64,000 nucleotides of DNA from Auanema rhodensis (GCA_964057225.1 OZ059900.1:5280501-5344500), one strand, 5' to 3'; shown: positions 1 to 13,308, counted from the stretch's first letter. Notes: a model not told the origin generated them from the sequence alone. Made by a program: numbers and translations.

Positions 1-176
1 AACACTATCTTATTGTGTTTGATGCATGGTAGCCAGGACTTCCAATTTTATGTGAACAGTTAACTATACCACCTAAGTATCCGAAGAAAGTGATCTTGAT
101 TTGTAACTCGGTGCCCGGTAAAGATAGAAGAATACTGTACATTTTAAAGAATTCTCCATGGTCATATTAGACTAAA
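1..176 (+). repeat. Reference monomer used for offsets
   Basis: This first unit defines offsets 1-176. It is about 35% GC. Exact short palindromes lie at 22-27 (ATGCAT), 58-65 (AGTTAACT), 136-141 (TGTACA), 149-154 (GAATTC) and 156-161 (CCATGG). CpG sites lie at 82-83, 109-110 and 116-117. Common variants are T8A+T13A+T16G (linked), G32A+G36A (linked), C57G, A63G, C82T+G83A (linked), C109T, G118T, G130A, A146G+T152C, G149A, C154T, T162C and A171T. Offsets 17-31, 38-55 and 65-80 are nearly invariant. This unit itself carries AAAGAATTC at 147-154, rare outside 1-1,100 and about 5,430. Forward stops fall in all three frames (for example offsets 30, 61 and 53), and reverse-strand stops do too (for example 48, 10 and 5). 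Confidence 0.95.
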
Positions 177-1553
177 AACACTATCTTATTGTGTTTGATG
201 CATGGTAGCCAGGACTTCCAATTTTATGTGAACAGTTAACTATACCACCTAAGTATCCGAAGAAAGTGATCTTGATTTGTAACTCGGTGCCCGGTAAAGA
301 TAGAAGAATACTGTACATTTTAATGAATTCTCCATGGCCATATTAGACTAAAAACACTATCTTATTGTGTTTGATGCATGGTAGCCAGGACTTCCAATTT
401 TATGTGAACAGTTAACTATACCACCTAAGTATCCGAAGAAAGTGATCTTGATTTGTAACTCGGTGCCCGGTAAAGATAGAAGAATACTGTACATTTTAAT
501 GAATTCTCCATGGTCATATTAGTCTAAAAACACTATCTTATTGTGTTTGATGCATGGTAGCCAGGACTTCCAATTTTATGTGAACAGTTAACTATACCAC
601 CTAAGTATCCGAAGAAAGTGATCTTGATTTGTAACTCGGTGCCCGGTAAAGATAGAAGAATACTGTACATTTTAATGAATTCTCCATGGCCATATTAGAC
701 TAAAAACACTATCTTATTGTGTTTGATGCATGGTAGCCAGGACTTCCAATTTTATGTGAACAGTTAACTATACCACCTAAGTATCCGAAGAAAGTGATCT
801 TGATTTGTAACTCGGTGCCCGGTAAAGATAGAAGAATACTGTACATTTTAATGAATTCTCCATGGCCATATTAGACTAAAAACACTATCTTATTGTGTTT
901 GATGCATGGTAGCCAGGACTTCCAATTTTATGTGAACAGTTAACTATACCACCTAAGTATCCGAAGAAAGTGATCTTGATTTGTAACTCGGTGCCCGGTA
1001 AAGATAGAAGAATACTGTACATTTTAAAGAATTCTCCATGGTCATATTAGACTAAAAACACTATCTTATTGTGTTTGATGCATGGTAGCCAGGACTTCCA
1101 ATTTTATGTGAACAGTTAACTATACCACCTAAGTATCCGAAGAAAGTGATCTTGATTTGTAACTCGGTGCCCGGTAAAGATAGAAGAATACTGTACATTT
1201 TAATGAATTCTCCATGGCCATATTAGACTAAAAACACTATCTTATTGTGTTTGATGCATGGTAGCCAGGACTTCCAATTTTATGTGAACAGTTAACTATA
1301 CCACCTAAGTATCCGAAGAAAGTGATCTTGATTTGTAACTCGGTGCCCGGTAAAGATAGAAGAATACTGTACATTTTAATGAATTCTCCATGGTCATATT
1401 AGTCTAAAAACACTATCTTATTGTGTTTGATGCATGGTAGCCAGGACTTCCAATTTTATGTGAACAGTTAACTATACCACCTAAGTATCCGAAGAAAGTG
1501 ATCTTGATTTGTAACTCGGTGCCCGGTAAAGATAGAAGAATACTGTACATTTT
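1..1553 (+). repeat. Five-monomer higher-order repeat, about 1.8 copies
   Basis: Monomers 1 to 5 carry the tail series AAAGAATTC/GGTCAT/GACT, then GGCCAT, GGTCAT with GTCT, GGCCAT and GGCCAT. The series restarts at 881 (880 bp, five monomers). Segment 1-673 matches 881-1,553, and the match breaks at 1,554, where the second copy switches to the GATGAACTC tail. The rare AAAGAATTC tail recurs near 5,427, so part of this unit has also been copied about 4.4 kb further on. The window starts inside the array, so the unit may extend further left. Confidence 0.8.
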
Positions 1554-1621
1554 GATGAACTCTCCATGGCCATATTAGACTAAAAACACTATCTTATTGT
1601 GTTTGATGCATGGTAGAAAGG

Positions 1622-2558
1622 ACTTCCAATTTTATGTGAAGAGTTAACTATACCACCTAAGTATCCGAAGAAAGTGATCTTGATTTGTAACTTGGTGCCC
1701 GTTAAAGATAGAAGAATACTGTACATTTTAATAAATTCTCCATGGTCATATTAGTCTAAAAACACTATCTTATTGTGTTTGATGCATGGTAGCCAGGACT
1801 TCCAATTTTATGTGAAGAGTTAACTATACCACCTAAGTATCCGAAGAAAGTGATCTTGATTTGTAACTTGGTGCCCGGTAAAGATAGAAAAATACTGTAC
1901 ATTTTAATGAATTCTCCAGGGTCATATTAGTCTAAAAACACTATCTTATTGTGTTTGATGCATGGTAACCAAGACTTCCAATTTTATGTGAACAGTTAAC
2001 TATACCACCTAAGTATCCGAAGAAAGTGATCTTGATTTGTAACTCGGTGCCCGTTAAAGATAGAAGAATACTGTACATTTTAATGAATTCTCCATGGCCA
2101 TATTAGTCTAAAAACACTATCTTATTGTGTTTGATGCATGGTAGCCAGGACTTCCAATTTTATGTGACGAGTTAACTATACCACCTAAGTATCCGAAGAA
2201 AGTGATCTTGATTTGTAACTTGGTGCCCGGTAAAGATAGAAAAATACTGTACATTTTAATGAATTCTCCATAGTCATATTAGTCTAAAAACACTATCTTA
2301 TTGTGTTTGATGCATGGTAACCAAGACTTCCAATTTTATGTGAACAGTTAACTATACCACCTAAGTATCCGAAGAAAGTGATCTTGATTTGTAACTCGGT
2401 GCCCGGTAAAGATAGAAGAATACTGTACATTTTGATGAACTCTCCATGGCCATATTAGACTAAAAACACTATCTTATTGTGTTTGATGCATGGTAGCCAG
2501 GATTTCCAATTTTATGTGAACAGTTAACTATACCACCTAAGTATCCGAAGAAAGTGAT
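1622..2558 (+). repeat. Left cassette copy 1 (CCAGGG / GACGAG / CCATAG series)
   Basis: This run of about five monomers has a recognisable order: a GAAGAG monomer ending AATAAATTC; one with GAAAAATAC and the rare CCAGGGTC (1,916); an AACCAAG monomer; one with the rare GACGAG (2,166) and CCATAGTC; then an AACCAAG monomer ending GATGAACTC. The same order recurs at 3,030-3,966 (offset 1,408 bp, eight monomers). The match ends where copy 2 has a private C-to-A change at 3,967. Confidence 0.8.
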
Positions 2559-3029
2559 CTTGATTTGTAACTCGGTGCCCGGTAAAGATAGAAGAATACT
2601 GTACATTTTGATGAACTCTCCATGGCCATATTAGACTAAAAACACTATCTTATTGTGTTTGATGCATGGTAGCCAGGACTTCCAATTTTATGTGAACAGT
2701 TAACTATACCACCTAAGTATCCGAAGAAAGTGATCTTGATTTGTAACTCGGTGCCCGTTAAAGATAGAAGAATACTGTACATTTTAATGAATTCTCCATG
2801 GCCATATTAGTCTAAAAACACTATCTTATTGTGTTTGATGCATGGTAGCCAGGACTTCCAATTTTATGTGACGAGTTAACTATACCACCTAAGTATCCGA
2901 AGAAAGTGATCTTGATTTGTAACTTGGTGCCCGGTAAAGATAGAAAAATACTGTACATTTTAATGAATTCTCCATAGTCATATTAGTCTAAAAACACTAT
3001 CTTATTGTGTTTGATGCATGGTAACCAAG

Positions 3030-3966
3030 ACTTCCAATTTTATGTGAAGAGTTAACTATACCACCTAAGTATCCGAAGAAAGTGATCTTGATTTGTAACT
3101 TGGTGCCCGTTAAAGATAGAAGAATACTGTACATTTTAATAAATTCTCCATGGTCATATTAGTCTAAAAACACTATCTTATTGTGTTTGATGCATGGTAG
3201 CCAGGACTTCCAATTTTATGTGAAGAGTTAACTATACCACCTAAGTATCCGAAGAAAGTGATCTTGATTTGTAACTTGGTGCCCGGTAAAGATAGAAAAA
3301 TACTGTACATTTTAATGAATTCTCCAGGGTCATATTAGTCTAAAAACACTATCTTATTGTGTTTGATGCATGGTAACCAAGACTTCCAATTTTATGTGAA
3401 CAGTTAACTATACCACCTAAGTATCCGAAGAAAGTGATCTTGATTTGTAACTCGGTGCCCGTTAAAGATAGAAGAATACTGTACATTTTAATGAATTCTC
3501 CATGGCCATATTAGTCTAAAAACACTATCTTATTGTGTTTGATGCATGGTAGCCAGGACTTCCAATTTTATGTGACGAGTTAACTATACCACCTAAGTAT
3601 CCGAAGAAAGTGATCTTGATTTGTAACTTGGTGCCCGGTAAAGATAGAAAAATACTGTACATTTTAATGAATTCTCCATAGTCATATTAGTCTAAAAACA
3701 CTATCTTATTGTGTTTGATGCATGGTAACCAAGACTTCCAATTTTATGTGAACAGTTAACTATACCACCTAAGTATCCGAAGAAAGTGATCTTGATTTGT
3801 AACTCGGTGCCCGGTAAAGATAGAAGAATACTGTACATTTTGATGAACTCTCCATGGCCATATTAGACTAAAAACACTATCTTATTGTGTTTGATGCATG
3901 GTAGCCAGGATTTCCAATTTTATGTGAACAGTTAACTATACCACCTAAGTATCCGAAGAAAGTGAT
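3030..3966 (+). repeat. Left cassette copy 2
   Basis: Second copy of the CCAGGG / GACGAG / CCATAG series, 1,408 bp after copy 1, with the rare sites at 3,324 and 3,574. An extra GACGAG/CCATAGTC monomer lies between copies 1 and 2 (2,817-2,992; GACGAG at 2,870), spaced 704 bp (four monomers) from both neighbours, so a four-monomer step also operates inside the eight-monomer unit. Confidence 0.8.
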
Positions 3967-5669
3967 ATTGATTTGTAACTCGGTGCCCGTTAAAGATAGA
4001 AGAATACTGTACATTTTAATGAATTCTCCATGGCCATATTAGACTAAAAACACTATCTTATTGTGTTTGATGCATGGTAGCCAGGACTTCCAATTTTATG
4101 TGAACAGTTAACTATACCACCTAAGTATCCGAAGAAAGTGATCTTGATTTGTAACTCGGTGCCCGGTAAAGATAGAAGAATACTGTACATTTTAATGAAT
4201 TCTCCATGGTCATATTAGACTAAAAACACTATCTTATTGTGTTTGATGCATGGTAGCCAGGACTTCCAATTTTATGTGAACAGTTAACTATACCACCTAA
4301 GTATCCGAAGAAAGTGATCTTGATTTGTAACTCGGTGCCCGGTAAAGATAGAAGAATACTGTACATTTTAATGAATTCTCCATGGTCATATTAGTCTAAA
4401 AACACTATCTTATTGTGTTTGATGCATGGTAGCCAGGACTTCCAATTTTATGTGAACAGTTAACTATACCACCTAAGTATCCGAAGAAAGTGATCTTGAT
4501 TTGTAACTCGGTGCCCGTTAAAGATAGAAGAATACTGTACATTTTAATGAATTCTCCATGGTCATATTAGTCTAAAAACACTATCTTATTGTGTTTGATG
4601 CATGGTAGCCAGGACTTCCAATTTTATGTGAACAGTTAACTATACCACCTAAGTATCCGAAGAAAGTGATCTTGATTTGTAACTCGGTGCCCGGTAAAGA
4701 TAGAAGAATACTGTACATTTTAATGAATTCTCCATGGCCATATTAGACTAAAAACACTATCTTATTGTGTTTGATGCATGGTAGCCAGGACTTCCAATTT
4801 TATGTGAACAGTTAACTATACCACCTAAGTATCCGAAGAAAGTGATCTTGATTTGTAACTCGGTGCCCGGTAAAGATAGAAGAATACTGTACATTTTGAT
4901 GAACTCTCCATGGCCATATTAGACTAAAAACACTATCTTATTGTGTTTGATGCATGGTAGCCAGGACTTCCAATTTTATGTGAACAGTTAACTATACCAC
5001 CTAAGTATCCGAAGAAAGTGATCTTGATTTGTAACTCGGTGCCCGGTAAAGATAGAAGAATACTGTACATTTTAATGAATTCTCCATGGCCATATTAGAC
5101 TAAAAACACTATCTTATTGTGTTTGATGCATGGTAGCCAGGACTTCCAATTTTATGTGAACAGTTAACTATACCACCTAAGTATCCGAAGAAAGTGATCT
5201 TGATTTGTAACTCGGTGCCCGGTAAAGATAGAAGAATACTGTACATTTTAATGAATTCTCCATGGCCATATTAGACTAAAAACACTATCTTATTGTGTTT
5301 GATGCATGGTAGCCAGGACTTCCAATTTTATGTGAACAGTTAACTATACCACCTAAGTATCCGAAGAAAGTGATCTTGATTTGTAACTCGGTGCCCGGTA
5401 AAGATAGAAGAATACTGTACATTTTAAAGAATTCTCCATGGTCATATTAGACTAAAAACACTATCTTATTGTGTTTGATGCATGGTAGCCAGGACTTCCA
5501 ATTTTATGTGAACAGTTAACTATACCACCTAAGTATCCGAAGAAAGTGATCTTGATTTGTAACTCGGTGCCCGGTAAAGATAGAAGAATACTGTACATTT
5601 TAATGAATTCTCCATGGCCATATTAGACTAAAAACACTATCTTATTGTGTTTGATGCATGGTAGCCAGG

Positions 5670-6453
5670 ACTTCCAATTTTATGTGAAGAGTTAACTATA
5701 CCACCTAAGTATCCGAAGAAAGTGATCTTGATTTGTAACTTGGTGCCCGTTAAAGATAGAAGAATACTGTACATTTTAATAAATTCTCCATGGTCATATT
5801 AGTCTAAAAACACTATCTTATTGTGTTTGATGCATGGTAGCCAGGACTTCCAATTTTATGTGAAGAGTTAACTATACCACCTAAGTATCCGAAGAAAGTG
5901 ATCTTGATTTGTAACTTGGTGCCCGGTAAAGATAGAAAAATACTGTACATTTTAATGAATTCTCCAGGGTCATATTAGTCTAAAAACACTATCTTATTGT
6001 GTTTGATGCATGGTAACCAAGACTTCCAATTTTATGTGAACAGTTAACTATACCACCTAAGTATCCGAAGAAAGTGATCTTGATTTGTAACTCGGTGCCC
6101 GTTAAAGATAGAAGAATACTGTACATTTTAATGAATTCTCCATGGCCATATTAGTCTAAAAACACTATCTTATTGTGTTTCATGCATGGTAGCCAGGACT
6201 TCCAATTTTATGTGACGAGTTAACTATACCACCTAAGTATCCGAAGAAAGTGATCTTGATTTGTAACTTGGTGCCCGGTAAAGATAGAAAAATACTGTAC
6301 ATTTTAATGAATTCTCCATAGTCATATTAGTCTAAAAACACTATCTTATTGTGTTTGATGCATGGTAACCAAGACTTCCAATTTTATGTGAACAGTTAAC
6401 TATACCACCTAAGTATCCGAAGAAAGTGATCTTGATTTGTAACTCGGTGCCCG
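5670..6453 (+). repeat. Left cassette copy 3
   Basis: Third copy of the series, 2,640 bp (15 monomers) after copy 2, with CCAGGG at 5,964 and GACGAG at 6,214. One private change is visible at 6,181, where GATGCAT has become CATGCAT. The match stops at 6,454, where this copy has CCCGTT and copy 2 has CCCGGT. Three copies at unequal spacing show that the block moved as a cassette and not as a regular periodic repeat. Confidence 0.78.
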
Positions 6454-8952
6454 TTAAAGATAGAAGAATACTGTACATTTTAATGAATTCTCCATGGCCA
6501 TATTAGTCTAAAAACACTATCTTATTGTGTTTGATGCATGGTAGCCAGGACTTCCAATTTTATGTGAACAGTTAACTATACCACCTAAGTATCCGAACAA
6601 AGTGATCTTGATTTGTATCTCGGTGCCCGGTAAAGATAGAAGAATACTGTACATTTTGATGAACTCTCCATGGCCATATTAGACTAAAAACACTATCTTA
6701 TTGTGTTTGATGCATGGTAGCCAGGACTTCCAATTTTATGTGAACAGTTAACTATACCACCTAAGTATCCGAAGAAAGTGATCTTGATTTGTAACTCGGT
6801 GCCCGTTAAAGATGGAAGAATACTGTACATTTTGATGAACTCTCCATGGCCATATTAGACTAAAAACACTATCTTATTGTGTTTGATGCATGGTAGCCAG
6901 GACTTCCAATTTTATGTGAACAGTTAACTATACCACCTAAGTATCCGAAGAAAGTGATCTTGATTTGTAACTCGGTGCCCGTTAAAGATAGAAGAATACT
7001 GTACATTTTAATGAATTCTCCGTGGTCATATTAGACTAAAAACACTATCTTATTGTGTTTGATGCATGGTAGCCAGGACTTCCAATTTTATGTGAACAGT
7101 TAACTATACCACCTAAGTATCCGAAGAAAGTGATCTTGATTTGTAACTCGGTGCCCGGTAAAGATAGAAGAATACTGTACATTTTGATGAACTCTCCATG
7201 GCCATATTAGACTAAAAACACTATCTTATTGTGTTTGATGCATGGTAGCCAGGACTTCCAATTTTATGTGAAGAGTTAACTATACCACCTAAGTATCCGA
7301 AGAAAGTGATCTTGATTTGTAACTCGGTGCCCGTTAAAGATAGAAGAATTCTGTACATTTTGATGAACTCTCCATGGCCATATTAGACTAAAAACACTAT
7401 CTTATTGTGTTTGATGCATGGTAGCCAGGACTTCCAATTTTATGTGAACAGTTAACTATACCACCTAAGTATCCGAAGAAAGTGATCTTGATTTGTAACT
7501 CGGTGCCCGTTAAAGATAGAAGAATACTGTACATTTTGATGAACTCTCCATGGCCATATTAGACTAAAAACACTATCTTATTGTGTTTGATGCATGGTAG
7601 CCAGGACTTCCAATTTTATGTGAACAGTTAACTATACCACCTAAGTATCCGAAGAAAGTGATCTTGATTTGTAACTCGGTGCCCGTTAAAGATAGAAGAA
7701 TACTGTACATTTTGATGAACTCTCCATGGCCATATTAGACTAAAAACACTATCTTATTGTGTTTGATGCATGGTAGCCAGGACTTCCAATTTTATGTGAA
7801 GAGTTAACTATACCACCTAAGTATCCGAAGAAAGTGATCTTGATTTGTAACTCGGTGCCCGTTAAAGATAGAAGAATACTGTACATTTTGATGAACTCTC
7901 CATGGCCATATTAGACTAAAAACACTATCTTATTGTGTTTGATGCATGGTAACCAAGACTTCCAATTTTATGTGAACAGTTAACTATACCACCTAAGTAT
8001 CCGAAGAAAGTGATCTTGATTTGTAACTCGGTGCCCGTTAAAGATAGAAGAATACTGTACATTTTAATGAATTCTCCATGGCCATATTAGTCTAAAAACA
8101 CTATCTTATTGTGTTTGATGCATGGTAGCCAGGACTTCCAATTTTATGTGAAGAGTTAACTATACCACCTAAGTATCCGAAGAAAGTGATCTTGATTTGT
8201 AACTCGGTGCCCGTTAAAGATAGAAGAATACTGTACATTTTAATGAATTCTCCATGGCCATATTAGACTAAAAACACTATCTTATTGTGTTTGATGCATG
8301 GTAGCCAAGACTTCCAATTTTATGTGAACAGTTAACTATACCACCTAAGTATCCGAAGAAAGTGATCTTGATTTGTAACTCGGTGCCCGGTAAAGATAGA
8401 AGAATACTGTACATTTTGATGAACTCTCCATGGCCATATTAGTCTAAAAACACTATCTTATTGTGTTTGATGCATGGTAGCCAAGACTTCCAATTTTATG
8501 TGAACAGTTAACTATACCACCTAAGTATCCGAAGAAAGTGATCTTGATTTGTAACTCGGTGCCCGTTAAAGATAGAAGAATACTGTACATTTTAATGAAT
8601 TCTCCATGGCCATATTAGACTAAAAACACTATCTTATTGTGTTTGATGCATGGTAGCCAAGACTTCCAATTTTATGTGAACAGTTAACTATACCACCTAA
8701 GTATCCGAAGAAAGTGATCTTGATTTGTAACTCGGTGCCCGGTAAAGATAGAAGAATACTGTACATTTTAATGAATTCTCCATGGCCATATTAGACTAAA
8801 AACACTATCTTATTGTGTTTGATGCATGGTAGCCAAGACTTCCAATTTTATGTGAACAGTTAACTATACCACCTAAGTATCCGAAGAAAGTGATCTTGAT
8901 TTGTAACTCGGTGCCCGTTAAAGATAGAAGAATACTGTACATTTTAATGAAT

Positions 8953-11020
8953 TCTCCATGGCCATATTAGACTAAAAACACTATCTTATTGTGTTTGATG
9001 CATGGTAGCCAAGACTTCCAATTTTATGTGAACAGTTAACTATACCACCTAAGTATCCGAAGAAAGTGATCTTGATTTGTAACTCGGTGCCCGGTAAAGA
9101 TAGAAGAATACTGTACATTTTAATTAATTCTCCATGGTCATATTAGTCTAAAAACACTATCTTATTGTGTTTGATGCATGGTAGCCAGGACTTCCAATTT
9201 TATGTGAAGAGTTAACTATACCACCTAAGTATCCGAAGAAAGTGATCTTGATTTGTAACTCGGTGCCCGTTAAAGATAGAAGAATACTGTACATTTTAAT
9301 GAATTCTCCATGGCCATATTAGTCTAAAAACACTATCTTATTGTGTTTGATGCATGGTAGCCAGGACTTCCAATTTTATGTGAAGAGTTAACTATACCAC
9401 CTAAGTATCCGAAGAAAGTGATCTTGATTTGTAACTCGGTGCCCGTTAAAGATAGAAGAATACTGTACATTTTAATGAATTCTCCATGGCCATATTAGTC
9501 TAAAAACACTATCTTATTGTGTTTGATGCATGGTAGCCAGGACTTCCAATTTTATGTGAAGAGTTAACTATACCACCTAAGTATCCGAAGAAAGTGATCT
9601 TGATTTGTAACTCGGTGCCCGTTAAAGATAGAAGAATACTGTACATTTTAATGAATTCTCCATGGCCATATTAGACTAAAAACACTATCTTATTGTGTTT
9701 GATGCATGGTAGCCAAGACTTCCAATTTTATGTGAACAGTTAACTATACCACCTAAGTATCCGAAGAAAGTGATCTTGATTTGTAACTCGGTGCCCGGTA
9801 AAGATAGAAGAATACTGTACATTTTGATGAACTCTCCATGGCCATATTAGACTAAAAACACTATCTTATTGTGTTTGATGCATGGTAGCCAAGACTTCCA
9901 ATTTTATGTGAACAGTTAACTATACCACCTAAGTATCCGAAGAAAGTGATCTTGATTTGTAACTCGGTGCCCGGTAAAGATAGAAGAATACTGTACATTT
10001 TGATGAACTCTCCATGGCCATATTAGACTAAAAACACTATCTTATTGTGTTTGATGCATGGTAGCCAGGACTTCCAATTTTATGTGAAGAGTTAACTATA
10101 CCACCTAAGTATCCGAAGAAAGTGATCTTGATTTGTAACTCGGTGCCCGTTAAAGATAGAAGAATTCTGTACATTTTGATGAACTCTCCATGGCCATATT
10201 AGACTAAAAACACTATCTTATTGTGTTTGATGCATGGTAGCCAGGACTTCCAATTTTATGTGAACAGTTAACTATACCACCTAAGTATCCGAAGAAAGTG
10301 ATCTTGATTTGTAACTCGGTGCCCGGTAAAGATAGAAGAATACTGTACATTTTGATGAACTCTCCATGGCCATATTAGACTAAAAACACTATCTTATTGT
10401 GTTTGATGCATGGTAGCCAGGACTTCCAATTTTATGTGAACAGTTAACTATACCACCTAAGTATCCGAAGAAAGTGATCTTGATTTGTAACTCGGTGCCC
10501 GGTAAAGATAGAAGAATACTGTACATTTTGATGAACTCTCCATGGCCATATTAGACTAAAAACACTATCTTATTGTGTTTGATGCATGGTAGCCAGGACT
10601 TCCAATTTTATGTGAACAGTTAACTATACCACCTAAGTATCCGAAGAAAGTGATCTTGATTTGTAACTCGGTGCCCGGTAAAGATAGAAGAATACTGTAC
10701 ATTTTGATGAACTCTTCATGGCCATATTAGACTAAAAACACTATCTTATTGTGTTTGATGCATGGTAGCCAGGACTTCCAATTTTATGTGAACAGTTAAC
10801 TATACCACCTAAGTATCCGAAGAAAGTGATCTTGATTTGTAACTCGGTGCCCGGTAAAGATAGAAGAATACTGTACATTTTGATGAATTCTCCATGGCCA
10901 TATTAGACTAAAAACACTATCTTATTGTGTTTGATGCATGGTAACCAAGACTTCCAATTTTATGTGAAGAGTTAACTATACCACCTAAGTATCCGAAGAA
11001 AGTGATCTTGATTTGTAACT
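8953..11020 (+). repeat. Thirteen-monomer higher-order repeat, copy A
   Basis: Copy A of a 2,288-bp repeat whose partner is 11,241-13,308. The left arm (8,953-10,001) includes the rare AATTAATTC tail at 9,121 and three successive GAAGAG monomers. The right arm (10,266-11,020) includes the ACTCTTC tail at 10,711. Between the arms the two copies differ in kind: copy A has GATGAACTC tails and an AATTCTG monomer at 10,163. The AATTCTG variant also occurs at 7,347, 2,816 bp (16 monomers) upstream. Confidence 0.75.
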
Positions 11021-11240
11021 CGGTGCCCGTTAAAGATAGAAGAATACTGTACATTTTAATGAATTCTCCATGGCCATATTAGACTAAAAACACTATCTTA
11101 TTGTGTTTGATGCATGGTAGCCAAGACTTCCAATTTTATGTGAACAGTTAACTATACCACCTAAGTATCCGAAGAAAGTGATCTTGATTTGTAACTCGGT
11201 GCCCGGTAAAGATAGAAGAATACTGTACATTTTGATGAAC

Positions 11241-13308
11241 TCTCCATGGCCATATTAGACTAAAAACACTATCTTATTGTGTTTGATGCATGGTAGCCAA
11301 GACTTCCAATTTTATGTGAACAGTTAACTATACCACCTAAGTATCCGAAGAAAGTGATCTTGATTTGTAACTCGGTGCCCGGTAAAGATAGAAGAATACT
11401 GTACATTTTAATTAATTCTCCATGGTCATATTAGTCTAAAAACACTATCTTATTGTGTTTGATGCATGGTAGCCAGGACTTCCAATTTTATGTGAAGAGT
11501 TAACTATACCACCTAAGTATCCGAAGAAAGTGATCTTGATTTGTAACTCGGTGCCCGTTAAAGATAGAAGAATACTGTACATTTTAATGAATTCTCCATG
11601 GCCATATTAGTCTAAAAACACTATCTTATTGTGTTTGATGCATGGTAGCCAGGACTTCCAATTTTATGTGAAGAGTTAACTATACCACCTAAGTATCCGA
11701 AGAAAGTGATCTTGATTTGTAACTCGGTGCCCGTTAAAGATAGAAGAATACTGTACATTTTAATGAATTCTCCATGGCCATATTAGTCTAAAAACACTAT
11801 CTTATTGTGTTTGATGCATGGTAGCCAGGACTTCCAATTTTATGTGAAGAGTTAACTATACCACCTAAGTATCCGAAGAAAGTGATCTTGATTTGTAACT
11901 CGGTGCCCGTTAAAGATAGAAGAATACTGTACATTTTAATGAATTCTCCATGGCCATATTAGACTAAAAACACTATCTTATTGTGTTTGATGCATGGTAG
12001 CCAAGACTTCCAATTTTATGTGAACAGTTAACTATACCACCTAAGTATCCGAAGAAAGTGATCTTGATTTGTAACTCGGTGCCCGGTAAAGATAGAAGAA
12101 TACTGTACATTTTGATGAACTCTCCATGGCCATATTAGACTAAAAACACTATCTTATTGTGTTTGATGCATGGTAGCCAAGACTTCCAATTTTATGTGAA
12201 CAGTTAACTATACCACCTAAGTATCCGAAGAAAGTGATCTTGATTTGTAACTCGGTGCCCGGTAAAGATAGAAGAATACTGTACATTTTAATTAATTCTC
12301 CATGGTCATATTAGTCTAAAAACACTATCTTATTGTGTTTGATGCATGGTAGCCAGGACTTCCAATTTTATGTGAAGAGTTAACTATACCACCTAAGTAT
12401 CCGAAGAAAGTGATGTTGATTTGTAACTTGATGCCCGTTAAAGATAGAAGAATACTGTACATTTTAATGAATTCTCCATGGCCATATTAGTCTAAAAACA
12501 CTATCTTATTGTGTTTGATGCATGGTAACCTAGATTTCCAATTTCATGTGAAGAGTTAACTATACCACCTAAGTATCCGAAGAAAGTGATCTTGATTTGT
12601 AACTCGGTGCCCGGTAAAGATAGAAGAATACTGTACATTTTGATGAACTCTCCATGGCCATATTAGACTAAAAACACTATCTTATTGTGTTTGATGCATG
12701 GTAGCCAGGACTTCCAATTTTATGTGAACAGTTAACTATACCACCTAAGTATCCGAAGAAAGTGATCTTGATTTGTAACTCGGTGCCCGGTAAAGATAGA
12801 AGAATACTGTACATTTTGATGAACTCTCCATGGCCATATTAGACTAAAAACACTATCTTATTGTGTTTGATGCATGGTAGCCAGGACTTCCAATTTTATG
12901 TGAACAGTTAACTATACCACCTAAGTATCCGAAGAAAGTGATCTTGATTTGTAACTCGGTGCCCGGTAAAGATAGAAGAATACTGTACATTTTGATGAAC
13001 TCTTCATGGCCATATTAGACTAAAAACACTATCTTATTGTGTTTGATGCATGGTAGCCAGGACTTCCAATTTTATGTGAACAGTTAACTATACCACCTAA
13101 GTATCCGAAGAAAGTGATCTTGATTTGTAACTCGGTGCCCGGTAAAGATAGAAGAATACTGTACATTTTGATGAATTCTCCATGGCCATATTAGACTAAA
13201 AACACTATCTTATTGTGTTTGATGCATGGTAACCAAGACTTCCAATTTTATGTGAAGAGTTAACTATACCACCTAAGTATCCGAAGAAAGTGATCTTGAT
13301 TTGTAACT
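11241..13308 (+). repeat. Thirteen-monomer higher-order repeat, copy B
   Basis: Partner of 8,953-11,020 at 2,288 bp. The arms are 11,241-12,289 and 12,554-13,308. The middle is replaced by a second AATTAATTC tail (12,289), a GATGTTGAT/CTTGATG monomer (near 12,413) and an AACCTAGATTTCC monomer (near 12,527), types otherwise found further right. The left arm also takes part in a five-monomer (880 bp) local repeat: AATTAATTC occurs at 11,409 and again at 12,289. Confidence 0.75.

Noticed and set aside
81-118. CENP-B box, from TTCG on the minus strand (offsets 82-86) and CGGG at 114-118
   Set aside because: The two halves are in the wrong order and too far apart for the 17-bp box, and the required intermediate A is absent.
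174-178. Phased A-tracts causing intrinsic curvature
   Set aside because: A5 at the monomer junction and AATTTT at 44-49 are not repeated at about 10-bp intervals; I could not support a bend by eye.
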